From Lentimicrobiaceae bacterium (GTDB lineage: Bacteria > Bacteroidota > Bacteroidia > Bacteroidales > Lentimicrobiaceae): a stretch of 6,958 nucleotides of DNA. The stretch covers positions 1 through 6,958 of the forward strand of contig JAQVEI010000121.1 of assembly GCA_028697695.1 (NCBI GenBank), read 5' to 3'. Below are positions 1-6,790 of the stretch, one piece after another. Within the stretch, counting starts at the first letter, position 1. Each line of letters opens with the position of its first letter. The position numbers and the translations under genes were made by a program. Under the pieces are notes generated by a model, which saw only the letters and a program-made list of their open reading frames with translations, made no database searches and was not told the DNA's origin.

Positions 1-873
1 GTTAAAAGGAAGCTGAAAATTCCTGCAGATTACCTTGAAGAATCAAAGAACAGTTCTAATTTCATTTTAGCAGGAGATTTTGCAGCAACTGACGTGTATT
101 CAAAACTGTTACTTTTAATATATAAGGTTAAATCAAAGATTCTGGACAGGGATGATCTCTCATATCTTTCCATATTTTACTTTATAGTGACTTCAAGGAG
201 TGTTGATGATCTACGGGTATATAATAGGCTTTCATATATATCAGAGTTCTTTGATAAAACAGGAGATATAAAAAACAGCTCAAACACTTCTTTTTTAAAA
301 ACACTGATAAATTATGCATATTACAAGAATATAAGTAAATTTGAGGTCAAGAATTTGCCTAGGAAGGAACTTTCAAGGAGAATACTACTGGGTCTTCCTC
401 TGGACCCTGTCATAATGGATCTCTCTTTTTATAATTTATCTTTGGATAATCCGTCCGGCTTGAATCCTTCATTACTTTATCAATTTCTTGAAGAATACTT
501 GGAGGTAACTAAAATGACAGAATTAAAGGAATTGCATAAAATATGCAGACTTGTGGGAGACAGGATAGGCTACTTTGCAGCCCAGTACGGGAACAAGGAC
601 ATACTGTACCCATTGAGGGAAATAGGGAACCTTGAAGGACTCACAGAGTTTTTCAAGAACCTTGAATATGAAGTAATGAAAGAAGACGCTGGAGCCATAT
701 GGAATTCTAAGGCAAATGAAACAGGTAAAAAATACAGCGAGCTGATACACGACATCCTGGAAGAAGCAGACAATAACAAAAAAATCCTCTTAATAAGGAA
801 TTATCTTGCTATTTATGCAATACAGAAGTATCTAGCCGCCAAATATGCCAAAAACAAAGAAGGGGGAAATTAA
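1..873 (+). CDS. cas8: Cascade large subunit Cas8, type I-B (Cst1/Cas8a1-like), 5'-truncated
   Basis: The reading frame is open from the first base (GTT AAA AGG...) to TAA at 871-873, so this is the last 290 codons of a gene that starts before the window. The large subunit of type I Cascade normally recognises the PAM and contacts Cas5 and the crRNA 5' end. The assignment rests mainly on context: it lies directly before a Cst2/DevR-type cas7 and cas5, the usual place of cas8 in this subtype. The visible part looks largely alpha-helical, has no signal peptide or membrane segment, and carries a single cysteine (in HKICRLVG). The CXXC-CXXC pairs known from Cst1 would lie in the missing N-terminal part, so they cannot be checked. 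The segment before about 500 looks more AT-rich than the end. Only 1 nt separates it from cas7. The last 119 codons probably also give a separate small subunit. Confidence is high for Cas8 by position, moderate for the Cst1 family. Confidence 0.8.
   Translation, partial: VKRKLKIPADYLEESKNSSNFILAGDFAATDVYSKLLLLIYKVKSKILDRDDLSYLSIFYFIVTSRSVDDLRVYNRLSYISEFFDKTGDIKNSSNTSFLKTLINYAYYKNISKFEVKNLPRKELSRRILLGLPLDPVIMDLSFYNLSLDNPSGLNPSLLYQFLEEYLEVTKMTELKELHKICRLVGDRIGYFAAQYGNKDILYPLREIGNLEGLTEFFKNLEYEVMKEDAGAIWNSKANETGKKYSELIHDILEEADNNKKILLIRNYLAIYAIQKYLAAKYAKNKEGGN
501..506 (+). promoter_or_regulatory. Internal Shine-Dalgarno inside cas8, for cas11
   Basis: GGAGGT, a full match to the anti-Shine-Dalgarno core, lies inside the cas8 coding sequence. 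It is followed after 7 nt (AACTAAA) by an ATG at 514 in the cas8 frame. It is among the strongest ribosome sites in the window and at least as good as those of the ordinary cas genes. The codons that form it (TTG GAG GTA) encode Leu-Glu-Val in Cas8. Confidence 0.75.
514..873 (+). CDS. cas11: Probable small subunit Cas11 from an internal start within cas8
   Basis: An in-frame ATG at 514 with GGAGGT at the ideal distance would give a 119-residue protein identical to the Cas8 C-terminus, beginning MTELKELHKI and ending at the same TAA. In several type I-B, I-C and I-D systems the small subunit is known to be made this way, by independent translation of the 3' end of the large-subunit gene. Several Cas11 copies then line the Cascade belly and stabilise the non-target strand and R-loop. 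Length and predicted helical character (for example residues 74-112, rich in Leu, Ile, Ala, Lys and Glu) fit that family. No separate cas11 gene is present anywhere else in the window. What I see is the start signal and frame; that the product is made and joins Cascade is inference. Confidence 0.68.
   Translation: MTELKELHKICRLVGDRIGYFAAQYGNKDILYPLREIGNLEGLTEFFKNLEYEVMKEDAGAIWNSKANETGKKYSELIHDILEEADNNKKILLIRNYLAIYAIQKYLAAKYAKNKEGGN
859..867 (+). promoter_or_regulatory. Ribosome binding site deciding the cas7 start
   Basis: GAAGGGGGA ends 7 nt before the ATG at 875. It overlaps the last codons of cas8, so it couples cas7 to translation of cas8. It favours the 875 start over the in-frame ATG at 845, which lies within cas8 and would add ten residues unlike the family N-terminus. 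Confidence 0.7.
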
Positions 874-874
874 C

Positions 875-1786
875 ATGAGCAGAAAATTTGTGAATATTGG
901 ATACATAACCCGGGTCAGCATCGACAACCTCAACAGCAGTGAAAACCCTGGGAACATGGTAGTTCTGAAGAAAGTTCAGGACAGTAAAGGAAACTATTTC
1001 CCATACGTGTCAGGGCAGGCATTGAGATACTACCTGAAGGAGACAATGAACCAGCTTGGAATGAAAATTACAAAATTAGATAAGAACGGCGAATATGTAA
1101 TTGAAACTAAAAGTAAGGGAGATGAGAGATACAGGGAGATACTGGATAACCATCCTGACCTTGATCTGTTTGGTTTCATGGAAGCCGCTAAGGGTTCGGG
1201 GAAAATGGCTCTTAGGCGCTGGTCCCCTGTAAAGGTGTCACCATTAATAAGCATCTTCCCATGGAAGGGGGAGAGCGATCTCCTCACAAGGAAGAAGGAA
1301 GGCCAGGAAGGAGGGGATCTTGTAAAAGTTGAAATCAACACCTTTAATTTCATGAAAGGAAATATCGTAATGGATATTGACGCCATAGGCTCAACTGTTG
1401 ACGAGCTGAATTATGATATCGAGACCGTCATAGGACCTGAAGAGAAAAAATCAAGGATAGGGTACCTTGTCGATGCAATAAAGAACATAGACGGTGGAGC
1501 GAAAAAGGCAAGACTTCTTGATGACTTAACTCCAAAATTAGTGGTTTTAACGCTCCAGAAGGCAGGAACTCCAATTTTCCTCAATGCCCTCGATGTCGAT
1601 GAAAACGGAAATGTTAAAATAGAATATATAAAGGAGATAATCGACGAATTCAATGAAATAATTGAAGACTACTGCATAGGCATAAGATCCGGAATATTCT
1701 CCAATGAGGAAGAGATAAAATCAGAATTTAATGATAAGGTAACCTCCGTTAACAGGGCTCTTGACCGTGTCAAAGAATGGGTTTAA
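875..1786 (+). CDS. cas7: Cascade backbone protein Cas7, Cst2/DevR family
   Basis: This 303-residue RAMP-fold protein should polymerise along the crRNA spacer and form the Cascade backbone. Recognition rests on Cst2/DevR-type features: an N-terminal strand followed by a loop (residues 5-35, IGYITRVSIDNLNSSENPGN...), the signature SGQALR at 46-51, and DLDLFGFM at 96-103. Further features are a central block RRWSPVKVSPLI at 114-125 and a C-terminal GGAKKARLLDDLTPKLVVL stretch at 207-225, as in other family members. Length is normal. I chose ATG 875 because the strong ribosome site at 859-867 precedes it and MSRKFVNIGYITR aligns with a usual family N-terminus. It follows cas8 after 1 nt and precedes cas5 by 10 nt. 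A related protein, DevR of Myxococcus, is named for a developmental phenotype, but the context here is plainly CRISPR interference. Confidence 0.93.
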   Translation: MSRKFVNIGYITRVSIDNLNSSENPGNMVVLKKVQDSKGNYFPYVSGQALRYYLKETMNQLGMKITKLDKNGEYVIETKSKGDERYREILDNHPDLDLFGFMEAAKGSGKMALRRWSPVKVSPLISIFPWKGESDLLTRKKEGQEGGDLVKVEINTFNFMKGNIVMDIDAIGSTVDELNYDIETVIGPEEKKSRIGYLVDAIKNIDGGAKKARLLDDLTPKLVVLTLQKAGTPIFLNALDVDENGNVKIEYIKEIIDEFNEIIEDYCIGIRSGIFSNEEEIKSEFNDKVTSVNRALDRVKEWV

Positions 1787-1787
1787 C

Positions 1788-1791
1788 GGTG
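1788..1791 (+). promoter_or_regulatory. Ribosome binding site deciding the cas5 start
   Basis: GGTG directly follows the cas7 stop and lies 5 nt before ATG 1797. This supports 1797 over the in-frame TTG at 1761, which lies inside cas7 and has no good ribosome site. Confidence 0.55.
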
Positions 1792-1796
1792 TTAAA

Positions 1797-2489
1797 ATGA
1801 AAGCAGTGAGGTTCATTGCAGAGGGCCTTATAAATTCTTTCAGGATGCCCCAGACATCAGTATTTCAGCTCACATACCTTGCACCCACAAAGACCCAGGT
1901 AGCGGGCTTCCTGGCAAATATCATGGGCAAAACTGAGGAAGAATACTACCAGCTCCTTGATGACATCAAAGTAGGGATAGTACCATTATACATAGAATCC
2001 ATTTTCAATGATGCATGGACATTCAAAAAATGGAAGGCTAGTGGAGCCGGCAGGGACATATTACAACGCGAAAAGATTTACAGAGGCAAATTCCTGATTT
2101 ACACTTCCGCTGAAGAGCCTCTCCTTGGGGATATCATGAAATTTTTAAGGTATCCCTCAAGGATACCCTCTCTTGGAATGGACGATGAACTGGTCCTGAT
2201 AAGGGACATAAAAAAGATTGAAATGGAACCTAAAGATGATTCGGTTGTCCACAGTGTCTTTACTTACAATGAGGGAATGAAATACGAGTATTGCCCTAAA
2301 GGGGATAATGTGCCTCTATTTCCACCCAGGATAATAACAGTCAATCTTAACTTCGACAGGAAAGTAACCCCGCGGAAGCCCACGGATTTTGTCCAGGTGG
2401 TGGAGTCTCTGGGATTCGAATTTGATGTCAGGGAAAACAAAAGAGTTCATCTTGACAGGGAATATGCATACAACGTAGAAATGATCTGA
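1797..2489 (+). CDS. cas5: Cascade subunit Cas5, type I-B (Cas5t-like)
   Basis: Cas5 caps the 5' handle of the crRNA and joins the large subunit to the Cas7 filament. The 230-residue product has the family N-terminus: a first beta strand (MKAVRFIAEGLINSFRMP, 1-18), then QTSVFQLTYLAPTKTQVAGF (19-38), corresponding to the conserved Thr-Tyr-x-x-Pro...Gly-Phe-Leu segment of Cas5 RAMP proteins. Further features are DILQREKIYRGKFLIYTS (87-104) and YPSRIPSLGMDDELVL (119-134), with the proline- and glycine-bearing turn typical of the family. The start at 1797 gives the expected short N-terminus. In type I-C Cas5 cleaves the repeat itself; in type I-B that role belongs to Cas6, so here Cas5 is probably structural. 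It lies 10 nt after cas7 and 41 nt before cas3, the widest gap in the operon. Confidence 0.9.
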   Translation: MKAVRFIAEGLINSFRMPQTSVFQLTYLAPTKTQVAGFLANIMGKTEEEYYQLLDDIKVGIVPLYIESIFNDAWTFKKWKASGAGRDILQREKIYRGKFLIYTSAEEPLLGDIMKFLRYPSRIPSLGMDDELVLIRDIKKIEMEPKDDSVVHSVFTYNEGMKYEYCPKGDNVPLFPPRIITVNLNFDRKVTPRKPTDFVQVVESLGFEFDVRENKRVHLDREYAYNVEMI

Positions 2490-2530
2490 TCAGACATCCC
2501 TACAATGACTATTAATTTAAAGGTGAGTAC

Positions 2531-4933
2531 ATGGTTGAACTGCGGGACTTTGTAGTGAAAAATAAGGACAAGTTTGTTCAGATCTATGATAGGGAACCTT
2601 CTTTTTTTGAGAAGAACCTAATAGCAAAAACCGGTAGCGAGGAACCATTTACTCTCCAGGGACACACTGAAAAGGCTTTGAATGCCCTCAAGGATTTTTT
2701 AAATGAAAACAGGGAGGTTTTCGATTCATTTGCAGAAAGGTATAATATCAGTAAACAGTCTCTTCTGGATGTGATCTTTTTTTCAGTTTTCTTCCATGAC
2801 CTTGGAAAGGGGACCCTTGAGTTCTATAATGACAAGATTCTCAACAAGGGAAAATCATACCATCCCCTTTACTCAATCTACTTTACACACAACCTTAACC
2901 TGACCATAGATGATATTGATTATGTTACGCTTGCAATACTTACACATCACACGGTTTTACATGATGAAATATACTCTGATGAAAAATTTAAGGACATGGA
3001 TCCCCCCAAATTCTTCAAAGAAACCCTTAAGTTCGCTGAAACTTATCCGGAATACTATAAAAAATTTTTTAAAAGGGAGTGCCCTTACACATTCAGATTC
3101 CAGATATCATCTGAAAATCCTTATAACCTATTAAGATCCAATTTTTCATGGAATTTTGATGAAAACGGTATTTTAGACAGTCTTAATATTATTCTCAGCG
3201 AATCAAACACCTCAGAGAAGAAAAGAATAAGGGAGATTTATGGATTCATAACAGGTAACTTGATAAGGGCTGACTGGCTTGCCAGCGGTTCATATATAAC
3301 CACCCGGGAATTTATCTCAACGGATGAATTCTGGGAAAAAATCAGACTCAGAGCCAATGATAAAAAAAGGAAATTTGTTAAAAAGGCCTTCCAGGAAGAA
3401 GCATCCAGGAGCCGTGAAAATCTCCTTATAAAGATACCTACAGGGGAGGGAAAGACAGAGGCATCACTACTCTGGGCCCTCAACAACGTGAAAAATGAAC
3501 ATACGAAAATCATATATACATTGCCCACACAGGTTACAAGTAATTCAATGTACAAACGACTTAAAAGTTACTTTGGGGATGAAAACGTAGGCATACTGCA
3601 CGGGTCTTCATCGATTATACTTAAAGAAGAATACGATGATAATGAGAGGATATGGAAAGAAAAGATCCTGAATAAGACATTTTCAAAGCCCGTGACAGTA
3701 TCAACATTGGACGCATTCGTTCTTAGTTTTTTCAACGTGAAAAAATGGCCCCTATCACAATTAAATATTGAGAACTGCCTCCTGATAATTGACGAGATAC
3801 ACTCCTATGACTGGCAGATGCTGGGAGCTCTTAAGAGAATATTACATGAACTCCGGGTTAGAGGCTGCAAGTTCACCATAATGAGCGCCACGTTTCCTGA
3901 AAACATTGAAAAGTTCCTCCTTGAGGGCATTGAATACAGGATGATAACTGAAAATGACCTTTTTGATTACAGGCCGTTCACTTTAAAAACAGAAAAATCC
4001 CAGATAATTGATAAAACAGATGATATAGTCCGTGCTTTCAAGGAAAAAAAGAAAGTTCTAGTAGTTACTAATACTGTAAGTAAGTCTAAAGAGGTTTATA
4101 GAAATTTGAAGGAGTCAGGAGTTTTTAATACAAGCAAATCTTTCGATAAAAGCACGAATCTCATACTTTACAATTCACAATTCACCAAAGAGGACAGAAA
4201 AGGCAAAGAGAATGAAATTGAATTTAAGGAAAAATGGAAGGATAAGGGGCTGGTTCTTGTTGCAACTCAGGTAGTTGAGATTTCTTTGGATATAGACTTT
4301 GACGTCCTCTTCACTGAAATAGCGCCACTTGACGCCCTAGTACAGAGGGCGGGGAGGATAAATAGGAATAAAGACCCCCTCAGGATGGGTGAGATTTATG
4401 TAGCAATGGAAATTGAAGCTGAAAATAAAAGAGGAGACTGGTCTTACCCATATGAAAGGAATGTGATAGAATGTTCAAAGACCATGGTTAAAGAGGGACC
4501 ACCCTCCCTGGGTGAAATGGCTGAAATGGTATCGGATCTTTACAGATCTCTTTTTGAAATTGAACAGATTCACTTTGAATTTAAAAATAAATTTAAAAAG
4601 GGTTATGATAAGTACTGTACAGTTATAGAAAAAAAAGGCCCCTACAGTGTAAGGTTCAGGACAGAGGACCTTGAAGAGATTTCAAAGTTACTAGCCCTCA
4701 GGGACATTGATGATCGCTTCGCGAAAATCGATGTTGTTCCTGCAGTTCTTGCTGGTGATGAGGATGCTGACAGATTTGAAAACACGGTTGGAATACCTAA
4801 GTATCTCTTTATTAATATGCTAAAGGAGGGCAGGATAGACGAGATGAAAAGATTTTATCTTGTCCATGGTTGCAGTTACACTTACGAATCGGGTCTTGAC
4901 CTTGAAGAAGAGGATGACTGGAATTTTATTTGA
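2531..4933 (+). CDS. cas3: CRISPR nuclease-helicase Cas3 (HD domain fused to SF2 helicase)
   Basis: This 800-residue effector is recruited by target-bound Cascade; it nicks and then degrades the displaced DNA strand while moving 3' to 5' with ATP. The N-terminal HD nuclease (about residues 35-260) has H45 (GHTEKA), H89-D90 (FFHDLGKG), H111, the H139-H140 pair (LTHHT) and D248 (IRADWLAS), a full metal-site set. The helicase shows Walker A PTGEGKTE (303-310), Walker B/DEAH-type DEIH (421-424), SAT (452-454), motif V around ATQVVEISLDIDFD (578-591) and motif VI QRAGRINR (605-612). A C-terminal region from about 650 should be the accessory domain; it ends in an acidic tail (LDLEEEDDW). AGGTGA at 2521-2526, 4 nt before ATG 2531, sets the start. 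Fusion of both domains in one chain is the common type I-B arrangement. No truncation or missing catalytic residue is seen. Confidence 0.97.
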   Translation: MVELRDFVVKNKDKFVQIYDREPSFFEKNLIAKTGSEEPFTLQGHTEKALNALKDFLNENREVFDSFAERYNISKQSLLDVIFFSVFFHDLGKGTLEFYNDKILNKGKSYHPLYSIYFTHNLNLTIDDIDYVTLAILTHHTVLHDEIYSDEKFKDMDPPKFFKETLKFAETYPEYYKKFFKRECPYTFRFQISSENPYNLLRSNFSWNFDENGILDSLNIILSESNTSEKKRIREIYGFITGNLIRADWLASGSYITTREFISTDEFWEKIRLRANDKKRKFVKKAFQEEASRSRENLLIKIPTGEGKTEASLLWALNNVKNEHTKIIYTLPTQVTSNSMYKRLKSYFGDENVGILHGSSSIILKEEYDDNERIWKEKILNKTFSKPVTVSTLDAFVLSFFNVKKWPLSQLNIENCLLIIDEIHSYDWQMLGALKRILHELRVRGCKFTIMSATFPENIEKFLLEGIEYRMITENDLFDYRPFTLKTEKSQIIDKTDDIVRAFKEKKKVLVVTNTVSKSKEVYRNLKESGVFNTSKSFDKSTNLILYNSQFTKEDRKGKENEIEFKEKWKDKGLVLVATQVVEISLDIDFDVLFTEIAPLDALVQRAGRINRNKDPLRMGEIYVAMEIEAENKRGDWSYPYERNVIECSKTMVKEGPPSLGEMAEMVSDLYRSLFEIEQIHFEFKNKFKKGYDKYCTVIEKKGPYSVRFRTEDLEEISKLLALRDIDDRFAKIDVVPAVLAGDEDADRFENTVGIPKYLFINMLKEGRIDEMKRFYLVHGCSYTYESGLDLEEEDDWNFI

Positions 4934-4944
4934 CTGTGATCTTC

Positions 4945-5433
4945 ATGAGAGTAACCGGTGTGATGATACAGTACTATGTAGCATGCAAAAGGGAGCTCTG
5001 GTTTTTCTCCAAGCAGATAAACATGAACTATGATAACGAGGACATTCTGATTGGGAGAATGATACATGAAAAGAGTTATTCCAGAAATAATAAGAGTATA
5101 AATTTTGGGGATATCGCAGTAGATTTTATAAATAACAAAAATTTGACTGTTTTTGAGGTAAAAAAATCAAGTAAACTCGAAGAACCTGTGAGATGGCAGC
5201 TTTACTATTATTTATGGTACATTAAAAAATTCACGGGGAAGGATGTTAATGGAGTGATCCTTTACCCAACTGAGAGGAAGAGAGAAGAAGTTAAACTAAC
5301 CAGGGATATCGAAAGAGAAATAGAAAGAATATTAGATAACATAAAGAAAATTATTGAAGAAAAAAATCCTCCGCCTGCTGTTTTTAAGCCTTACTGTCGT
5401 CGATGTAGCTATTATGAATTTTGTACCGTCTAA
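4945..5433 (+). CDS. cas4: Adaptation nuclease Cas4 (RecB-like, 4Fe-4S)
   Basis: Cas4 trims prespacer ends and helps select PAM-bearing fragments and their orientation before Cas1-Cas2 integrates them. With the ATG at 4945 the protein has 162 residues. It shows C14 (VACKREL) and the C-terminal trio C151-x2-C154-x5-C160, together the four ligands of an iron-sulfur cluster. It also has the RecB nuclease residues H41 (MIHEKS), D60, E71-x-K73 (FEVKKSSK) and Q85 (WQLYYYLWYIK). Start choice: a TTG at 4930 overlaps the cas3 stop and would add five residues (MTVIF), and an ATG at 4963 is also in frame. MRVTGVMIQYYVACKRELWFF from 4945 matches the usual short Cas4 N-terminus, although its ribosome site is weak. 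It follows cas3 by 11 nt, so translation may be coupled, and precedes cas1 by 19 nt. Confidence 0.94.
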   Translation: MRVTGVMIQYYVACKRELWFFSKQINMNYDNEDILIGRMIHEKSYSRNNKSINFGDIAVDFINNKNLTVFEVKKSSKLEEPVRWQLYYYLWYIKKFTGKDVNGVILYPTERKREEVKLTRDIEREIERILDNIKKIIEEKNPPPAVFKPYCRRCSYYEFCTV

Positions 5434-5452
5434 TAAATAAAAGAGGGAGTAT

Positions 5453-6424
5453 ATGAAGGATTCCCTATACATAACTTCCCATGGGATGTTGTCTCGCCGT
5501 GACAACACGTTATACTTCATCAATAAAGACGTTAAAAAACCCCTGCCTGTCAACCGCATAAATGAAATAAACTGTTATGGAAAGGTTACTCTCAAATCAG
5601 GAGCATCTTCCATGCTGATGAAAATGGGGGTACCTGTTAATTTTTTCAATAAATATGGTTATTATGAAGGATCTCTATACCCTCGATTACAGCTTAACTC
5701 TGGCCTTGTTGTGGTAAAACAATCTGAACATTATCTTGATCCTGATAAGCGTTCAGAGATTGCTAAAGAGATGGTTCTTGGCATCAAACACAACCTGCTT
5801 AAGTCCCTGAAGTATTACAGAAAAAAGGGTAAGGATGTTGATTCATATATAGACATCATAAAAAAGGAGAGGGTGGACGGTGATGTCCCACAGTTGATGA
5901 GCAGCGAGGGGCGCATGTGGAATGCGTATTATCAGAGCTTTAACACTGTTTTGAAGAAATTTAAAATGGTTAAAAGGGAGATAAGACCCCCAACAACGGA
6001 ACTTAATGCTTTAATCTCATTTGGAAATTCTCTTCTTTATGTGAGTGCATTGTCAGAAATCTATCATACTTACCTGCATCCTTCTATCAGCTTCCTCCAT
6101 GAACCCGCCGAAAGGAGGTTTTCACTTTCTCTTGATATTGCAGATATTTTTAAGCCCCTAATAGTCGGCAGAGTAATATCCAAACTGGTCAATAATAATA
6201 TGATTTCTGAGAAAGATTTTGAAAGAGATATTGGCGTGATGTTAAATGATAGAGGTAAGAGGATATTCTTGAAGGAATACCAGAATAAACTTGAAACCAC
6301 CATAAAACATCCGAAAATCAAAAGAAAAGTTTCATATAAATATTTAATGAGATTGGAAGCATATAAGCTTATTAAGCATGTTTTAGGCGATCAGCAGTAT
6401 GAGAGCTTTAAGGCATGGTGGTAA
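5453..6424 (+). CDS. cas1: CRISPR integrase Cas1
   Basis: Cas1 is the catalytic integrase; two dimers with a Cas2 dimer insert new spacers at the first repeat. The 323-residue length is normal for the type I-B (HMARI-like) group. The N-terminal beta domain (about 1-75) includes RRDNTLYF and VKKPLPVNRINEINCYGKVTL. The alpha domain holds the metal ligands E152 (SSEGRMWNAYY), H216 (FLHEPAERRFSLSLD) and D228/D231 (SLDIADIFKP), so the active site is complete. GAGGGAG at 5443-5449, 3 nt before ATG 5453, supports the start. It lies 19 nt after cas4 and 14 nt before cas2, in the usual cas4-cas1-cas2 order next to the array. No frameshift or odd codon use is seen. Confidence 0.97.
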   Translation: MKDSLYITSHGMLSRRDNTLYFINKDVKKPLPVNRINEINCYGKVTLKSGASSMLMKMGVPVNFFNKYGYYEGSLYPRLQLNSGLVVVKQSEHYLDPDKRSEIAKEMVLGIKHNLLKSLKYYRKKGKDVDSYIDIIKKERVDGDVPQLMSSEGRMWNAYYQSFNTVLKKFKMVKREIRPPTTELNALISFGNSLLYVSALSEIYHTYLHPSISFLHEPAERRFSLSLDIADIFKPLIVGRVISKLVNNNMISEKDFERDIGVMLNDRGKRIFLKEYQNKLETTIKHPKIKRKVSYKYLMRLEAYKLIKHVLGDQQYESFKAWW

Positions 6425-6426
6425 TC

Positions 6427-6432
6427 AGGGTG
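6427..6432 (+). promoter_or_regulatory. Ribosome binding site deciding the cas2 start
   Basis: AGGGTG just after the cas1 stop lies 6 nt before ATG 6439. This favours 6439 over the earlier in-frame ATG at 6415, which overlaps the end of cas1 and would add MVVIRVSW before the family's usual first strand. Confidence 0.6.
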
Positions 6433-6438
6433 TCTTGG

Positions 6439-6705
6439 ATGTATTTGCTTGTAGTTTATGACGTAGGAGACATCACTCGACTTAATAAAGTACATAAATT
6501 TTTGAAGACGTATCTTCACTGGAGACAGAACTCTGTATTTGAAGGTGAGATCAGCAGGGCACAGTTTAATGCAATAAAAACCGGCCTTAAAGAGATAATT
6601 GATGAAACTTCTGATTCCATCATAATCTACAGGTTGCCCAATAAGAATTATTTATCTATAGATATTAGAGGAATTGAGAAAAACCCCATTGAATTCATTC
6701 TCTAG
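6439..6705 (+). CDS. cas2: CRISPR adaptation protein Cas2
   Basis: Cas2 forms the central dimer of the Cas1-Cas2 integration complex and sets the spacer length. The 88-residue protein has a ferredoxin-like fold pattern. The first strand MYLLVVYDVGD ends in the conserved D8. It is followed by an amphipathic helix (ITRLNKVHKFLKTYL) and the hallmark HWRQNSVFEGEIS (27-39). A second helix and the strand SDSIIIYRLPN (58-68) complete the core. Starting at 6439 gives the usual Cas2 N-terminus and a length within the normal 80-100 residues. The gene is the last of the operon and its TAG at 6703-6705 directly abuts the CRISPR leader. Nuclease activity reported for some Cas2 proteins is not needed for integration. 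Confidence 0.96.
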   Translation: MYLLVVYDVGDITRLNKVHKFLKTYLHWRQNSVFEGEISRAQFNAIKTGLKEIIDETSDSIIIYRLPNKNYLSIDIRGIEKNPIEFIL

Positions 6706-6712
6706 GTCTGCC

Positions 6713-6720
6713 TTTATAAG
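6713..6720 (+). promoter_or_regulatory. TATA-like element 1 in the leader
   Basis: TTTATAAG lies 8 nt after the cas2 stop and resembles an archaeal TATA box. Transcription would start roughly 25 nt downstream, near 6743. It shares the 9-mer TTATAAGTA (6714-6722) with the second box 31 nt further on. Confidence 0.42.
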
Positions 6721-6743
6721 TAGAGTACACTATTATAGGTAGA

Positions 6744-6751
6744 CTTATAAG
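6744..6751 (+). promoter_or_regulatory. TATA-like element 2 in the leader
   Basis: CTTATAAG, preceded by the purine-rich AGGTAGA that could serve as a BRE, is the second copy of TTATAAGTA (6745-6753). A start about 25 nt downstream, near 6773, would give a pre-crRNA with a short lead of about 40 nt before the first repeat. This is the better promoter candidate for the array. Confidence 0.45.
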
Positions 6752-6774
6752 TATCCTGGAACAAAGGATTTTCA

Positions 6775-6790
6775 TCAGGTATTTTCCTGA
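6775..6790. repeat. Short inverted repeat in the leader
   Basis: TCAGG at 6775-6779 and CCTGA at 6786-6790 are perfect complements around a 6-nt loop (TATTTT). With a CA bulge, the preceding TTTT (6769-6772) can pair with the following AAAA. The element ends 20 nt before the first repeat. It could be a leader binding site for an integration factor, a weak transcript hairpin, or chance. Confidence 0.4.

Noticed and set aside
523..779. Minus-strand open frames opposite cas8.
   Set aside because: They are antisense shadows without ribosome sites or recognisable protein features and overlap a constrained gene.
1308..1324. Purine-rich GGAAGGAGGGG within cas7 as an internal ribosome site.
   Set aside because: No ATG or GTG lies at a useful distance, and the run is explained by Glu-Gly-Gly codons.
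2490..2530. Promoter for a separate cas3 transcript in the 41-nt gap (ATTAATTTAAAGG).
   Set aside because: The AT-rich run lies only a few bases before the ribosome site and start codon, too close for a TATA box of a leadered transcript; nothing else is promoter-like.
3238..3555. Minus-strand 105-codon frame opposite cas3.
   Set aside because: It lies opposite conserved HD and Walker A coding sequence and has no supporting start signal or family resemblance.
4824..4847. GGAGGG-like run before an in-frame ATG near the end of cas3, as a second internal start.
   Set aside because: The spacing to the ATG is too long and the product would be only about 30 residues with no known counterpart.
6114..6122. 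AAAGGAGGT-like run within cas1 as an internal start signal.
   Set aside because: No ATG follows within the usual distance; the codons encode the conserved Glu-Arg-Arg-Phe of the Cas1 active-site region.
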